54,684 bases of DNA from Mycobacterium sp. ACS4331 (GCF_001667265.1 NZ_LZHW01000022.1:1-54684), one strand, 5' to 3'. Shown: positions 8,630 through 19,333, counted from the stretch's first letter. The notes: generated from the sequence alone by a model not told the origin. Program-made: numbers and translations.

Positions 8630-9951
8630 TTCAGGAACCCTTCATAGTTGCGCTGCATCAGCTGGCTTTCGATCTGCTTCACGGTGTCGAGGCCGACACC
8701 GATCATGATGAGCACCGCGGTACCGCCGAACGGCAGGTTCTGGACGCCGCCGCCGCTGCCCATCTCGAGGAACAGGTTGGGCAGGACCGCGATGACACCG
8801 AGGTAGATCGATCCCGGCAGGGTGATCCGGCTCAGGACGTACCGCAGGTAGTCCGCGGTGGGCCGGCCGGGTCGGATGCCGGGGATGAAGCCGCCGAACT
8901 TCTTCATGTTGTCGGACTGCTCGTCGGCGTTGAACGTGATCGACACGTAGAAGTACGTGAAGAAGATGATCAGACCGAAGTAGACGGCGATGTAGATGGG
9001 ATCGGCCGGGTTGGTCAGGTGCTCGGCGATGAACTTGTTCCACCACCCGTTGCTGGCCTCGGTCCGCCCGCTCTGGATCAGCTGCGTGATCAGGTTGGGG
9101 ATGTAGATCAGCGAGGACGCGAAGATCACCGGGATGACGCCGGCCTGATTGACCTTCAAAGGCAGGTAGGTCGAGGTGCCGCCGTACATGCGCCGACCGA
9201 CCATGCGCTTGGCGTACTGCACCGGGATCCGGCGCTGGCCCTGCTCGACGAAGACCACGCCGACGATGATGATGAACGCCGCGACACACACGAGCGTGAA
9301 GACCATGCCGCCGCGGCCGTCGAGGATCGACTTGCCCTCGGCGGGGATCCGGGCCGCGATGCCGGCGAAGATCAGCAGCGACATGCCGTTGCCGATGCCG
9401 CGCTCGGTGACCAGCTCGCCCATCCACATCACCAGGGCCGCACCCGCGGTCATGACGATGACGATCACGACCAGGTTGAAGATGCTCTGGTCAGGGATGA
9501 TGTCGAGCGTGCAGCCCTGCAGCAGGCCGCCGTTGGCCGCCAGCGCGACGATCGAGGTGGCCTGCAGGATGGCCAGCGCGATCGACAGATAACGCGTGTA
9601 CTGCGTCATCTTGGCCTGACCGGCCTGCCCCTCCTTGCGAAGCTGCTCGAAACGCGGGATGACCACCGTCAACAGCTGAACGATGATGCTCGCGGTGATG
9701 TAGGGCATGACGCCGACCGCGAAGACCGCCAACTGGAGCAGAGCGCCGCCCGAAAAGAGGTTGATCAGCGAGTAGATCTGGCCCGAGTCGCCACCGCTGA
9801 CCTGCTCGATGCACTGCTGGACATTGCTGTAGTTGACACCGGGTGAGGGCAGCGAGGCACCGGCGCGATAAAGGATCACGATGCCCAGCGTGAAAAGGAT
9901 CTTGCGCCTCAGGTCGGGTGTCCGCAGCGACGAGATGAAAGCTGAGAGCAC
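8626..9951 (-). CDS. secY: Preprotein translocase subunit SecY
   Basis: Channel-forming subunit of the Sec translocon in the inner membrane. The 441-residue protein has about ten hydrophobic helices, the plug-proximal segment after TM1, the signature GISLL-type stretch (here [12 protein letters not shown]), and the cytosolic loop [16 protein letters not shown] characteristic of SecY. The start is GTG at 9951 with an AGGAAGA ribosome binding site. In this genome secY is separated from rplO by sppA and methyltransferase genes, as in other mycobacteria, so it has its own upstream region. Confidence 0.97.
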   Translation of the reverse strand: MLSAFISSLRTPDLRRKILFTLGIVILYRAGASLPSPGVNYSNVQQCIEQVSGGDSGQIYSLINLFSGGALLQLAVFAVGVMPYITASIIVQLLTVVIPRFEQLRKEGQAGQAKMTQYTRYLSIALAILQATSIVALAANGGLLQGCTLDIIPDQSIFNLVVIVIVMTAGAALVMWMGELVTERGIGNGMSLLIFAGIAARIPAEGKSILDGRGGMVFTLVCVAAFIIIVGVVFVEQGQRRIPVQYAKRMVGRRMYGGTSTYLPLKVNQAGVIPVIFASSLIYIPNLITQLIQSGRTEASNGWWNKFIAEHLTNPADPIYIAVYFGLIIFFTYFYVSITFNADEQSDNMKKFGGFIPGIRPGRPTADYLRYVLSRITLPGSIYLGVIAVLPNLFLEMGSGGGVQNLPFGGTAVLIMIGVGLDTVKQIESQLMQRNYEGFLK

Positions 9952-10229
9952 TCTTCCTCCTGGGCAGCCGACGGGTGCCGACGGCGTGCCGATGGGGCTG
10001 ACTTGTATCCGGCTAAGCCAGCGACGGGTTTGTCCATTTCAGACGCGCCGAATCCGGCGGCGTCCAGCAGTCTACGAGAGTAACAGTTGGTCTTGGTACG
10101 GCCCGCATCGCGCACGTGTCACCGCGCCGCGCGCGTCGGGTTCCACAGCATTCCCTCAGTTCGGCGGGCGTAGGCTCGAATCAGCTCGTTAAACAGCCTA
10201 ATGATATTCGGTTCAAAGGACTCCCCCAC
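9952..10229. other. Divergent intergenic region secY / methyltransferase 1
   Basis: This 278-bp gap should hold divergent promoters. On the minus strand a TAGACT hexamer (10074-10069) is a possible -10 for secY, giving a leader of about 110 nt; no convincing -35 was found. An AAAGGA ribosome binding site (10215-10220) precedes the ATG at 10230 on the plus strand. No other coding sequence is supported. Confidence 0.4.
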
Positions 10230-11144
10230 ATGCCACGCACTGAGAACGACACCTGGGATCTGGCCTCCAGCGTGGGGGCCACCGCCACCATGGTGGCCGC
10301 GGCCCGCGCGGTGGCCAGCCGCGGAGAACATGCGGTGATCGACGATCCGTTCGCCGAACCCCTGGTCCGTGCCGTGGGCGTCGACTTCTTCACGCGCCTG
10401 GCCAGCGGTGAACTCGCTCCCGCCGACCTCGACACCGAGGAGTCACCGGCCGGCATGCGCCGATTCGCCGATGCGATGGCCGCCCGCACCCGCTTCTTCG
10501 ACGACTTCTTCATCGACGCCGGGCAGGCGGGCATTCGCCAGGCCGTGATCCTGGCCTCGGGCCTGGACGCCCGCAGTTTCCGCCTCGCGTGGCCCGCGGG
10601 GACCGTGGTCTTCGAGATCGACCAGCCCGAAGTCATCGCCTTCAAGACCGAGACGCTGACGGGACTGAACGCCGCACCGACCGCCCAGCTGCGGCCCGTC
10701 GCCGTGGACCTGCGCGCCGACTGGCCCACGGCCCTGCGGGAGGCGGGGTTCGACACCAGCGCCCCGACCGCCTGGATCGCCGAGGGACTGCTGGGCTACC
10801 TGCCTCCGGACGCCCAGGACCGGCTGCTGGATCAGATCACCGCGCTCAGCGCGCCGGGGAGTCGCTTCGCCGCCGAGAGCGTCCCCAGTCATTCCGGTGA
10901 CGACGACGAGACTCAGGATCGGATGAAGGCCTCGACCGATCGCTGGCGCGAACACGGCTTCGACATCGACTTCTCGGAGTTGGTGTTCCTCGGCGAGCGA
11001 GCCGAGGTCTCGGAGTATCTGCGGACCCACGGGTGGGCCACCACTGCCACCAAGGCCAAGGACCTGCTGCCCCGGTACGGATTGGCCCCGCTGGAACCCG
11101 ACGAGCCCTTCGGCGAGATCACCTACGTCAGCGCCGCCCGGTGA
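10230..11144 (+). CDS. SAM-dependent methyltransferase, LCMT/TIGR00027 family (paralogue 1 of 4)
   Basis: Class I methyltransferase of the large mycobacterial family of leucine carboxyl methyltransferase-like proteins; target unknown. Family signatures in order are [20 protein letters not shown], the acidic [38 protein letters not shown] (SAM-binding strand), [10 protein letters not shown] and [18 protein letters not shown]. Length is 304 residues. The frame is open further upstream, but the ATG at 10230, with an AAAGGA ribosome binding site, starts where the family starts. The next paralogue begins 7 bp after the stop. Confidence 0.9.
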   Translation: MPRTENDTWDLASSVGATATMVAAARAVASRGEHAVIDDPFAEPLVRAVGVDFFTRLASGELAPADLDTEESPAGMRRFADAMAARTRFFDDFFIDAGQAGIRQAVILASGLDARSFRLAWPAGTVVFEIDQPEVIAFKTETLTGLNAAPTAQLRPVAVDLRADWPTALREAGFDTSAPTAWIAEGLLGYLPPDAQDRLLDQITALSAPGSRFAAESVPSHSGDDDETQDRMKASTDRWREHGFDIDFSELVFLGERAEVSEYLRTHGWATTATKAKDLLPRYGLAPLEPDEPFGEITYVSAAR

Positions 11145-11151
11145 GAGCACG

Positions 11152-12090
11152 GTGAGCCCGGTGTCGCGGTCCGACGCCGACAGTTGGGATCTGGCGTCGA
11201 GTGTGGGCGCCACGGCCACGATGGTCGCCGCGGCGCGCGCCCTGGCGTCCGCGGATCCCGATCCGCTCATCGACGATCCGTACGCCGCCGATCTGGTGCG
11301 CGCGGTCGGCATCGACTTCTTCACCAGACTCGTCGACGGCACCCTGGACTTCGGAGACGAGCGCAGTGCCGCGGCGGTGCGGCTCATGGTCGACGCCATG
11401 GCGGTGCGCACGCGTTTCTTCGACGACTTCTTCCTCGGCGCCGGTTGGGCCGGGGACGGCCCGCAGGTCCGGCAGGCCGTCATCCTGGCCTCCGGACTGG
11501 ACTCGCGGCCGTACCGGTTGGACTGGGCCCCCGGCACCGTCGTGTACGAGATCGACCAACCGCAGGTCCTGGCGGCCAAGGCCGCCGCCATGTCCGAGTT
11601 GGGCGCCACGCCTGCCGCCGCGCACCGTGCGGTGGCGGTCGACCTGCGCGACGACTGGCCGGCGGCCCTGTGTGACAGCGGGTTCGACGCCAGCGCAGCC
11701 GCGGCGTTCAGCGCCGAGGGTCTGCTGATGTACCTGCCGCCGGACGCCCAGGACCGGCTGTTCGACGACATCACCGCATTGTCGGCAGCCGGCAGTCGCA
11801 TCGCCACCGAGTTCCACGGCGGTGACTTCGGCGCGAGCCTGGCCGAACGCACGCAGGGGCTCACCGGGGCCTGGCAGGCCGACGGCTTCGACCTCGACCT
11901 GGGCAACCTGATGTACCCCGGGGAGCGCAGCAACGTCGTGGACTACCTTCGGGAGCGAGGTTGGCAGGTGCGCACCCGTGATCGTGCCGACGTCTACCGC
12001 GACTACGGAAAACAGTTCTCCACCGACGAGCTCATGGCCCCACTGCGCAACTCGGTGGCAGTGACCGCGATCCGCGACCAGGAGAGGTGA
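11152..12090 (+). CDS. SAM-dependent methyltransferase, LCMT/TIGR00027 family (paralogue 2 of 4)
   Basis: Second tandem copy, 312 residues, with the same blocks: [73 protein letters not shown] and [24 protein letters not shown]. It has a short insertion (AGDGPQ) before the SAM strand compared with copy 1. It starts at GTG 11152 or the in-frame GTG at 11161. The stop overlaps the start of copy 3 (TGATG). The methyl acceptor is unknown. Confidence 0.88.
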   Translation: MSPVSRSDADSWDLASSVGATATMVAAARALASADPDPLIDDPYAADLVRAVGIDFFTRLVDGTLDFGDERSAAAVRLMVDAMAVRTRFFDDFFLGAGWAGDGPQVRQAVILASGLDSRPYRLDWAPGTVVYEIDQPQVLAAKAAAMSELGATPAAAHRAVAVDLRDDWPAALCDSGFDASAAAAFSAEGLLMYLPPDAQDRLFDDITALSAAGSRIATEFHGGDFGASLAERTQGLTGAWQADGFDLDLGNLMYPGERSNVVDYLRERGWQVRTRDRADVYRDYGKQFSTDELMAPLRNSVAVTAIRDQER

Positions 12091-13007
12091 TGGCCCGCAC
12101 CGACGACGACACCTGGGACTTGGCCTCCAGCGTGGGTGCCACCGCGACGTCGGTGGCGGCCTCCCGCGCGTTCGCCACCCGGCAGCCCGAGCCGCTGATC
12201 ACCGATCCCTACGCGCAGGTGCTGGTCAAGGCCGTCGGCATTCCGCATTTCACCCGCGTCGCCGACGGTGACATCGACTTCGACAGCGATCCGCTGTTCG
12301 ACGGCCGGACGATGTGCGAGCAGATCGCGGTGCGCACCCGGTTCTTCGACGACTTCCTCACCAGTGCGACGCAGGCCGACGACGGACCCGGCATTCGGCA
12401 GGTGGTGATTCTGGCCTCGGGACTGGACACCCGCGCCTACCGACTGCCGTGGCCCGCGGGCACGGTGGTCTTCGAGATCGACCAGCCACCCGTCATCGAC
12501 TTCAAGACCCGCGTTCTCGACGACGCCGGAGCCACGCCGGCCGCCGAGCGCCGCACCGTGGGCGTCGACCTGCGCCACGACTGGCCGAGGGCGTTGCGCG
12601 AGGCGGGTTTCGACCCGGACCGCCCGACCGCGTGGATCGCCGAGGGACTGCTCATCTACCTGCCGCCCGACGCTCAGGACCGGCTGCTTGACGCCGTCTC
12701 GGCACTGTCGGCACCCGGGAGTCGGCTGGCCACCGAGCACATGGATGCGCGCGCACTCAACGGCGACTGGGCCAAGGCACTGACCGAGCGCAGCCGCAGG
12801 CACGGCAGCGACATCAGGCTCGACGAACTCTTCTACACCGGCGAACGCGTGTCGGCCGCCGACCATCTGGCCGCCCTCGGCTGGCACACCACGATCGAGA
12901 CGACGCGCGAGGCCTACCGCGCCAACGGCTTCAACCCGCCGGCCGAGGAACTGCTCGGCATGATCGGCGATTCCGGCTATCTCACCGCGACACTGGAGCG
13001 CTCATGA
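12090..13007 (+). CDS. SAM-dependent methyltransferase, LCMT/TIGR00027 family (paralogue 3 of 4)
   Basis: Third tandem copy, 305 residues. Family blocks are [75 protein letters not shown] and [24 protein letters not shown]. Ala-Thr-Ser replaces Ala-Thr-Met in the first block, and the family's usual RAVG is KAVG, so it is the most divergent of the four at the N-terminus. The ATG at 12090 overlaps the previous stop and has a GGAGAG ribosome binding site; a GTG one codon earlier is less likely. Confidence 0.88.
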   Translation: MARTDDDTWDLASSVGATATSVAASRAFATRQPEPLITDPYAQVLVKAVGIPHFTRVADGDIDFDSDPLFDGRTMCEQIAVRTRFFDDFLTSATQADDGPGIRQVVILASGLDTRAYRLPWPAGTVVFEIDQPPVIDFKTRVLDDAGATPAAERRTVGVDLRHDWPRALREAGFDPDRPTAWIAEGLLIYLPPDAQDRLLDAVSALSAPGSRLATEHMDARALNGDWAKALTERSRRHGSDIRLDELFYTGERVSAADHLAALGWHTTIETTREAYRANGFNPPAEELLGMIGDSGYLTATLERS

Positions 13008-13915
13008 CCCGCACCCCCGACGACTCCTGGGACCTGGCCTCCAGTGTGGGGGCCACCGCCACGATGGTGGCCGCCGCACGCGCACTGGCCAGTGCCGCAC
13101 CCGATGCGCTGATCCACGACCCGTTCGCCGCTCCCCTGGTGCGCGCGGTCGGAATCGAGTTCTTCACGCGCATGATCGACGGCGACCTGGACCTGACCGC
13201 GTTCCCGAACGGATCCCCGGAGCGTGTCCAGGCGCTGATCGACTCGATGGCCGTGCGCACCAGGTTCTTCGACGACTGCTGCACCTCGGCCGCCGAGTCC
13301 GGCGTGCGCCAGTTCGTCATCCTGGCGTCGGGACTGGACTCACGGGCCTACCGGCTCGACTGGCCGGACGGCACAGTGGTCTACGAGATCGACCAACCCG
13401 ACGTGATCGAGTTCAAGTCCCGCGCCCTGGCCGACCTCGGTGCGCAGCCCACCGCCGACCGCCGCACTGTGGCGATCGACCTGCGCGACGACTGGCCGTC
13501 GGCGCTGCGGGCCGCCGGTTTCGACGCGGGCGTCCCGACCGCATGGCTGGCCGAGGGACTGCTGATCTACCTTCCGGCCGAGGCCCAGGATCGGCTGTTC
13601 GACCAGATCACCGCGCAGTCCGTGCCGGGAAGTGCGGTCGCCACCGAATACGCGCCGGGCATCATGGATTTCGATGCCGAGAAGGCGCGCGAGATGTCGG
13701 AATCGCTGCGCGCCCAGGGCCTCGACCTCGACATGTCCTCGTTGGTCTACGCCGGGCAGCGCAGCCACGTGATGGAGTATCTCGGCAGCCTCGGCTGGCA
13801 CGTCACGGGAACACCGCGCAACGACCTGCTCACCCGGGCCGGACGACCGCTGCCCCCGGTCGACGACAACGACGCGCTCGGCGAGATCGTCTACGTCAGC
13901 GCGCAGTTCGGCTAG
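13004..13915 (+). CDS. SAM-dependent methyltransferase, LCMT/TIGR00027 family (paralogue 4 of 4)
   Basis: Fourth tandem copy, 303 residues, starting with an ATGA overlap on copy 3. Blocks are [45 protein letters not shown] (two Cys where the other copies have FF or FL), [30 protein letters not shown] and [21 protein letters not shown]. It ends only 6 bp from the convergent sppA stop. The coupled array argues for coexpression; partner substrates are unknown. Confidence 0.88.
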   Translation: MTRTPDDSWDLASSVGATATMVAAARALASAAPDALIHDPFAAPLVRAVGIEFFTRMIDGDLDLTAFPNGSPERVQALIDSMAVRTRFFDDCCTSAAESGVRQFVILASGLDSRAYRLDWPDGTVVYEIDQPDVIEFKSRALADLGAQPTADRRTVAIDLRDDWPSALRAAGFDAGVPTAWLAEGLLIYLPAEAQDRLFDQITAQSVPGSAVATEYAPGIMDFDAEKAREMSESLRAQGLDLDMSSLVYAGQRSHVMEYLGSLGWHVTGTPRNDLLTRAGRPLPPVDDNDALGEIVYVSAQFG

Positions 13916-13921
13916 CCCCGG

Positions 13922-15703
13922 TCAGTACCGGCGCTCGCCCAGCCACAGCGCGTTCACCCCGGTCAGCTGACGCTGCGCGGAGTCCACACCCGCAGCCAGC
14001 CCGCGAACCACCACCGCAGCGGCCGCCTCCGACAGCGACGCCGCGGGTCGTGAGGACGGCTTGGGGCGCAGCATCTCCCGCACCGATGAACCTGGGAAGC
14101 TGACGACTTTGGCCTTCACGTCGGGATCCAGCCCGGCGAGGATCTTGGCCCGGCGGACCGCGGTGCGCAGTCCCCCCAGCTCGTCGACCAGACCGTGCTC
14201 GTGCGCGTCGGCGCCCGTCCAGACCCGCCCGCGGGCCACCTCGTGCACGGACTCCACGGTCATACCGCGGCCCTCGGCCACCCGGTCGATGAAGTCGGAG
14301 TACAGCAGATCCGTCTCGGCCTCCACGCGCTCCCGCTGCTGATCGGTGAACGGGGCGTTCACCGACCACGCGTCGGCGTTGTCGTTGGTCCGCACGACAT
14401 CGAAGCCGACACCCAACCGGTCCTTGAGATCTCGCGCGATGAGCTTGCCGGTGATCACCCCGATCGACCCGGTGATCGTGCCGGGGTTGGCGACGATCTC
14501 GTCGGCGGCCATCGAGACGTAGTAGCCGCCGGACGCGGCCACCGATCCCATCGACGCCACCACGGGCTTGCCCGCCTCGCGGGCGCGGACCACCTCACGC
14601 CAGATGGTCTCGGACCCGCTCACCGAACCGCCGGGGCTGTCGACTCGCAGGACGATGGCGGCGATTCGGTCGTCGGCGACCGCCTCGCGCAGGGCCGCGG
14701 CAATCGTGTCACCGCCGGCACTGGCGCTGCCGATCGGAAACATCTGGCGGCCACCGCGACCGCTCACGATCTGCCCGGCCACCGTCACCACCGCCACCGC
14801 AGCCGGACTCCGCCGACCCGGCACCGGGACCTTCGGCAGCTCGGGTCGACCGGTCCTGGCGTACCGGGCGAGGTAGAGCCGCGGCGGCGCGTCCTCGCCG
14901 TCCGGCGGAACCCCTTCGGCTCCAACCAGTTCGGCGATTCGCGCGTAGGCCTCGTCCCGGAAGCCGATCCGGTCGACCAGGCCCGCGGCCACCGCGTCGT
15001 CCCGCAGCAGCGGAGCCCGGTCGGCCAGCGCATTCACCGTGGCGACGTCCAGTCCGCGTGCCGCCGCCACGGCCTCCCACACCTGGGCGGCCAGGCTCTC
15101 GACCATCCGCGCGTCGGCTTCGCGGTGCGCCTCGGTGTAGCCGTCCTCGGTGAAGATGTTGGCCGCCGACTTGTATTCGCCGCGCGCGATGAACTGCGCC
15201 TCGATGCCGGCCTTGTCGAACGCGTCACGAAGGAACAGCGGACTGGTCGCGAAGCCGATCAGTCCGACGGTGCCCGACGGTTGCATCCACACCTCACCGA
15301 AGGCCGAAGCCAGGTGGTAGGACAGCGTGCCGGGGTACGTCTCCGCCCACGCCAGCGAGGGCTTCTTGGCGGTGAACTCGATGATGGCCTCCCGCAGCTC
15401 CTGGACCGCCCCGGGCGGTGCGGCGGTCATCTGCACACGGGCGATCAACCCGGCCACCCGATCGTCGTCGGCGGCACGGTGGATCGCGGCGACGGTCTCG
15501 CGCAGGGTCAGCGGCCGATCCGCCCCGGTGATCGCCGAGAGCATCGCCAACGGGTCGAAGCCCAGGGTCTCCGGCGGCGCGTGCTGGAGGTCCAGTTCCA
15601 GGACGCACTTGTCGGGCACACCGTGATGACGGGCGGTGTCGACCCGGCGCACCAGGGCGCGGACGTCGTCGGGACCGGGCACGCCGGGCAGGAAGGAGAA
15701 CAT
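13922..15703 (-). CDS. sppA: Signal peptide peptidase A (protease IV), long form
   Basis: Membrane-associated serine protease with a Ser-Lys dyad that degrades cleaved signal peptides. The 593-residue, two-domain form shows the catalytic Lys in RGEYKSAANIF (about residue 178) in the N-terminal half and the nucleophile Ser in GSVAASGGYYVSMAADEI (about residue 391) in the C-terminal half, the arrangement known for E. coli SppA. The frame is open 12 codons upstream, but the ATG at 15703 (MFSFLPGVPG) matches the usual mycobacterial N-terminus. There is no obvious N-terminal TM helix. M. tuberculosis sppA (Rv0724) lies in the same neighbourhood. Confidence 0.9.
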   Translation of the reverse strand: MFSFLPGVPGPDDVRALVRRVDTARHHGVPDKCVLELDLQHAPPETLGFDPLAMLSAITGADRPLTLRETVAAIHRAADDDRVAGLIARVQMTAAPPGAVQELREAIIEFTAKKPSLAWAETYPGTLSYHLASAFGEVWMQPSGTVGLIGFATSPLFLRDAFDKAGIEAQFIARGEYKSAANIFTEDGYTEAHREADARMVESLAAQVWEAVAAARGLDVATVNALADRAPLLRDDAVAAGLVDRIGFRDEAYARIAELVGAEGVPPDGEDAPPRLYLARYARTGRPELPKVPVPGRRSPAAVAVVTVAGQIVSGRGGRQMFPIGSASAGGDTIAAALREAVADDRIAAIVLRVDSPGGSVSGSETIWREVVRAREAGKPVVASMGSVAASGGYYVSMAADEIVANPGTITGSIGVITGKLIARDLKDRLGVGFDVVRTNDNADAWSVNAPFTDQQRERVEAETDLLYSDFIDRVAEGRGMTVESVHEVARGRVWTGADAHEHGLVDELGGLRTAVRRAKILAGLDPDVKAKVVSFPGSSVREMLRPKPSSRPAASLSEAAAAVVVRGLAAGVDSAQRQLTGVNALWLGERRY

Positions 15704-15768
15704 GAATTCGAGCGTACCGACGCTGCGCATCGCCGCCACGGGACATAATCCCGGCTCAGGAGGTGACC

Positions 15769-17001
15769 ATGGGGTTCACGGTGCAGGTCTCACCGGAGCT
15801 GATCGGCGGGGACGCCGACGAGGGGTACGGCCGGGTGGCCGATGCCTTCCGCGCGAATTTCGCCGCGGGCCGAGAAGTGGGCGCCGCGTTGACGGTCTAC
15901 CGCGACGGGGCCAAGGTCGTCGACCTGTGGGGCGGATACCGCGACGGCGTGGCGAAGTCGCGGTGGCGCCCGGACACCATGGTGAACACCTTCTCGACGA
16001 CGAAAGGGATTGCGGCGCTGACGATGGCGCACGCGGTCTCACACGGGCTGCTCGAGTACGACGCACCGATGAGCCGATACTGGCCCGCGTTCGGCCGCAA
16101 CGGCAAGGACACCACGACGGTGCGCCAGCTGCTGGCACATCAGGCCGGGCTGTGCGCCCTGCGACCCGTACCCACCCTCGCCGACGTCGCCGATCCCGAA
16201 CGCCTCGAACCCATCCTGGCGGCGCAGCGCCCGGCCTGGACTCCGGGCACCCGGCACGGGTACCACGCCGTGACGCTGGGATGGTTTGAGTCAGAACTGA
16301 TTCGCCGCACCGATCCGCAGGGCCGGACCCTGGGCCGCTACTTCGCCGACGAGGTCGCCGCGCCCCTCGGCGTGGATTACCACATCGGGCTCGGCAGCGA
16401 CGTCGACCGCGACCGCATCGCCTTCATCCACGGCTGGCCGCGCAGCGAGGCGCTGCTCAACGCCCGCAGCCTGCCCGCGGCCACACTGCTGAACTCGATG
16501 AACCCGTTCGGGCTCTTCGCCCGCACGGCGGGCATACCGGCCGGGGTCAACCCCTACCGCAGCGACTACAACCGCGACGACGTCCGCGGCGTCGAGATCC
16601 CCTCGGTCAACGGCACCGGCACCGCACGCGCCGTCGCACGCCTGTACGGCACCGCGGCCACGGGCGGACATCAGGCCGGCATCAGCGTCGACACGCTGGC
16701 GGCCCTGCAGGAACCGCCGCAGCCGCCGTCGGGAGGCACCCGCGACAAGGTGCTGGGCATCCACACCGCGTACTCGCTGGGATTCAGCAGGCCCAATTCG
16801 GCGCTGGTGTTCGGCTCCTCGGATCGCGCATTCGGCACGCCCGGACTCGGCGGGTCATTCGGGTTCGCCGACCCCGACACCGGAATCGGCTACGGATACG
16901 TGATGAACCGACTCGGTTTCCACCTCGTCAGCGATCCTCGCGAACTGGCACTGCGCCAGGTGTTGTTCCGCGATGTGCTGGGCGCCCGCCCGCAGAGTTG
17001 A
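15769..17001 (+). CDS. Serine hydrolase of beta-lactamase fold (class C-like esterase)
   Basis: A 410-residue protein of the beta-lactamase/EstB-type esterase family. The SxxK nucleophile motif is STTK at residues 76-79, and the second-motif Tyr lies in RHGYHAVTLGWF. A C-terminal GLGGSFGFADPDTGIGYGYVMNR stretch corresponds to the KTG/HxG region of the family. No signal peptide is apparent, so it is probably cytoplasmic. The ATG at 15769 lies 5 bp after an AGGAGG ribosome binding site, which favours it over the in-frame GTG at 15763. Substrate unknown; carboxylesters are likely. It is divergent from sppA. Confidence 0.85.
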   Translation: MGFTVQVSPELIGGDADEGYGRVADAFRANFAAGREVGAALTVYRDGAKVVDLWGGYRDGVAKSRWRPDTMVNTFSTTKGIAALTMAHAVSHGLLEYDAPMSRYWPAFGRNGKDTTTVRQLLAHQAGLCALRPVPTLADVADPERLEPILAAQRPAWTPGTRHGYHAVTLGWFESELIRRTDPQGRTLGRYFADEVAAPLGVDYHIGLGSDVDRDRIAFIHGWPRSEALLNARSLPAATLLNSMNPFGLFARTAGIPAGVNPYRSDYNRDDVRGVEIPSVNGTGTARAVARLYGTAATGGHQAGISVDTLAALQEPPQPPSGGTRDKVLGIHTAYSLGFSRPNSALVFGSSDRAFGTPGLGGSFGFADPDTGIGYGYVMNRLGFHLVSDPRELALRQVLFRDVLGARPQS

Positions 17002-17002
17002 C

Positions 17003-17350
17003 TCAGCGGCCGATGACCGACCCGTGCTGGGGGCAGTAGACCACGACCGAGGCACGCATCAGGCCGACTGCCTGGCCACGCTCGAGGCCGCTGTTGCGCA
17101 GGGTGGTGATCACGCCGCGCACGGTCGGCACGGGATTGACGTTGCTGGCCAGACCCTTGTCGAGCAGGTCGCAGACACCGCGCCCGACCTCGGGCACGTC
17201 CACATTCGGGCCGAACGGGATGTTGAGTGACTTCACGGCGGCGGCGAACTGCTCGTCCTGGGTGTCGGCCGCGGCAGGCCCCGCCGCCACAACCCCGGCG
17301 GCCATCACCACGGCCGCCAGCGCGGCTGCGGTGCGTCGGCGGCGAAACAT
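17003..17350 (-). CDS. Secreted DUF732-family protein
   Basis: A 115-residue exported protein: a basic start (MFRRRRTAAAL), a hydrophobic core and an Ala-x-Ala-type cleavage site (PAAADTQ, about residue 29), then a mature domain of about 85 residues with two Cys (GVCDLLDKG and VVYCPQHG) typical of DUF732 mycobacterial secreted proteins, whose role is unknown. An AGGAGG ribosome binding site precedes the ATG. It ends 1 bp from the convergent esterase stop. Confidence 0.85.
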   Translation of the reverse strand: MFRRRRTAAALAAVVMAAGVVAAGPAAADTQDEQFAAAVKSLNIPFGPNVDVPEVGRGVCDLLDKGLASNVNPVPTVRGVITTLRNSGLERGQAVGLMRASVVVYCPQHGSVIGR

Positions 17351-17513
17351 GGCTCCTCCTTGGATTTCTCGATAGGCAGTCTAACCACGTCGCCCGGAGT
17401 TCCGCCGTGCGAGTGCGGCTCTACGGGTGTACACCGAAATCTCGACCGGAAGCGTTACATCGCATCGTGGTTGCGACCTGCCCGCGGTCCCCGGTCCCTG
17501 CCCCTGGAACGCA

Positions 17514-17549
17514 GTCAGCCCCCGACACCACGAGGGTGCGGGGGCTGAC
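17514..17549 (-). terminator. Terminator-like hairpin after rplO
   Basis: The arms GTCAGCCCCCG (17514-17524) and CGGGGGCTGAC (17539-17549) form a perfect 11-bp stem; the 14-nt interval contains a further CACC/GGTG pairing. It lies 11 bp past the rplO stop in the transcription direction. No U tract follows, which is common for mycobacterial terminators. Confidence 0.75.
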
Positions 17550-17559
17550 AGAGCGTGTT

Positions 17560-18009
17560 CTAGGCCAGTTCGGTGGCGCTGCCGCCGGCGGCCGTGATGG
17601 CCTCGCGGGCGGAGCCGCTGAACTTGTGCGCCGACACGTCGACCTTGGTGGTCAGCTTGCCGTCGCCCAGCACCTTCACCAGGGTGTTCTTGCGAACCAG
17701 GCCCTTGGCCACCAGTTCGTCGACACCCACCGTGCCGCCCTCGGGGAACGCCTTGTTCAGGTCGCCCACGTTGACGACGGCGTACTCGGTGCGGAACCGG
17801 TTGCGGAAGCCCTTGAGCTTCGGCAGCCGCATGTGGATGGGCATCTGGCCACCCTCGAAGGTCACCGGCACGTTCTTCCGCGCCTTGGTGCCCTTGGTGC
17901 CGCGACCAGCGGTCTTGCCCTTGGAGCCCTCACCGCGACCCACGCGGGTCTTGGCCTTCTTGGAGCCGGGGGCCGGCCTCAGATCGTGGAGCTTGATGAC
18001 TTCGCTCAT
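17560..18009 (-). CDS. rplO: Ribosomal protein L15 (uL15)
   Basis: Large-subunit protein, 149 residues, involved in late 50S assembly. Signatures are the Gly/Lys-rich N-terminus [19 protein letters not shown] and the central [18 protein letters not shown]. It is the last gene of the spc operon here; its start overlaps the rpmD stop by 4 bp, and a strong hairpin follows the stop. secY, which follows L15 directly in many bacteria, lies elsewhere in this window. Confidence 0.97.
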   Translation of the reverse strand: MSEVIKLHDLRPAPGSKKAKTRVGRGEGSKGKTAGRGTKGTKARKNVPVTFEGGQMPIHMRLPKLKGFRNRFRTEYAVVNVGDLNKAFPEGGTVGVDELVAKGLVRKNTLVKVLGDGKLTTKVDVSAHKFSGSAREAITAAGGSATELA

Positions 18010-18188
18010 TTGACTTCCTCCACCTCGACGAGATGGTGAACGACGCGGATCAGACCGCGCGTCTGCTCGTTGTCCTCACGGACCACCGACTGGCGGATCT
18101 TCCGCAAGCCGAGAGTACGCAGGCTCTCCCGCTGCTTCCAGCGTGCGCCGATGATGCCGCGCACCTGGGTGATCTTCAGTTCAGCCAT
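18006..18188 (-). CDS. rpmD: Ribosomal protein L30 (uL30)
   Basis: Short 60-residue L30: [15 protein letters not shown], then the signature [36 protein letters not shown]. It lies between rpsE (2 bp gap) and rplO (4 bp overlap), as in typical spc operons. Confidence 0.97.
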   Translation of the reverse strand: MAELKITQVRGIIGARWKQRESLRTLGLRKIRQSVVREDNEQTRGLIRVVHHLVEVEEVK

Positions 18189-18190
18189 GA

Positions 18191-18892
18191 CTAGTTGCTT
18201 CCTTCACGCGCTGCGGCCGCGGCCAGCGCCTCGCTCTCGCGACGTGCACGCAGCATGGAAGCCGGCGCGACGTCCTCGATGGGCAGGCCACGACGGGCCG
18301 CCACCTCTTCGGGCCGCTGCAGCAGCTTCAGCGCGGCAACGGTGGCGTGCACCACGTTGATCGCGTTGTCGCTGCCCAGCGACTTGGCCAGCACGTCGTG
18401 CACGCCGGCGCATTCCAGCACCGCGCGGCACGCGCCACCGGCGATGACACCGGTACCGGGGCTGGCCGGACGCAGCATGACCACGCCCGCGGCCGCCTCA
18501 CCCTGCACCGGGTGGGTCACCGTGCCGCCGATCAGCGGGACGCGGAAGAAGTTCTTACGAGCCTCTTCGACGCCCTTGGCGATCGCGGCAGGCACCTCTT
18601 TGGCCTTGCCGTAGCCGACACCGACCATGCCCTTGCCGTCGCCGACGATCACCAGCGCCGTGAAGCTGAACCGGCGACCGCCCTTGACCACCTTGGACAC
18701 GCGATTGATCGTGACCACGCGCTCGAGGTAGTTGCTCTTGTCGCCACGGTCGTCGCGGCCACGGCCGCCACGGTCGTCACGACGACCCCGACGGTCGTCG
18801 CGGCCCGAGCCGCGGTTGTCGCGCTCGTCATTACGGCTGCCGGCAGTGGGGGCGCCGGTCTCCGGGGTGCCCGAAGTCTGCTCCGCCATCAT
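18191..18892 (-). CDS. rpsE: Ribosomal protein S5 (uS5) with charged N-terminal extension
   Basis: Small-subunit accuracy protein, 233 residues. The conserved S5 core begins around [22 protein letters not shown] and includes [18 protein letters not shown], with the second domain at [23 protein letters not shown]. About 55 residues precede the core: an Asp/Arg/Gly-rich repetitive extension ([17 protein letters not shown]) absent from enterobacterial S5 and likely disordered. The GGAAGGA ribosome binding site favours the first of two adjacent ATG codons. Confidence 0.96.
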   Translation of the reverse strand: MMAEQTSGTPETGAPTAGSRNDERDNRGSGRDDRRGRRDDRGGRGRDDRGDKSNYLERVVTINRVSKVVKGGRRFSFTALVIVGDGKGMVGVGYGKAKEVPAAIAKGVEEARKNFFRVPLIGGTVTHPVQGEAAAGVVMLRPASPGTGVIAGGACRAVLECAGVHDVLAKSLGSDNAINVVHATVAALKLLQRPEEVAARRGLPIEDVAPASMLRARRESEALAAAAAREGSN

Positions 18893-18923
18893 GCGGTCCT
18901 TCCGTTGTTGAAAAAGTCAGTCA

Positions 18924-19331
18924 TCAGAACTCCAGCCCTCCCTCACGGGCGGCGTCGGCCAGTGCCGCGATCCGGCCGCCGTAGGTGTATCCACCACGGT
19001 CGAACACGACGGTGTCGATGCCGGCGGCCTTGGCGCGCTCGGCGATCAGCTGACCGACCCGCACACTCTGGGCCTTCTTGTCGCCCTCGACCGAACGCAC
19101 GTCGGCCTCGATCGAGGACGCGGCGGCCAGCGTGGTGCCGGTCAGGTCGTTCACGAGCTGCACGTGGATGTGCCGCGACGACCGGTTGACCACCAGGCGG
19201 GGACGCTCGGCGGTGCCGTGCACCTTCTTGCGCAGCCGGGCGTGCCGACGGATCCGCGCGGTGCGCCGCGTGGCAGAGATGTTCTGCCCGACGGGCTGAT
19301 GCTTCTTCTCAGTCTGCGTTGCTTGAGCCAT
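18924..19331 (-). CDS. rplR: Ribosomal protein L18 (uL18)
   Basis: 5S rRNA-binding large-subunit protein, 135 residues. It shows the L18 core [37 protein letters not shown] and the C-terminal [26 protein letters not shown]. It sits between rplF (2 bp gap) and rpsE in the spc operon. Confidence 0.97.
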   Translation of the reverse strand: MAQATQTEKKHQPVGQNISATRRTARIRRHARLRKKVHGTAERPRLVVNRSSRHIHVQLVNDLTGTTLAAASSIEADVRSVEGDKKAQSVRVGQLIAERAKAAGIDTVVFDRGGYTYGGRIAALADAAREGGLEF

Positions 19332-19333
19332 AG

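Noticed and set aside
10443..11933. 496-codon minus-strand frame across the methyltransferase array
   Set aside because: It mirrors two paralogues and shows internal similarity only because they are duplicates; the plus-strand products carry all family motifs.
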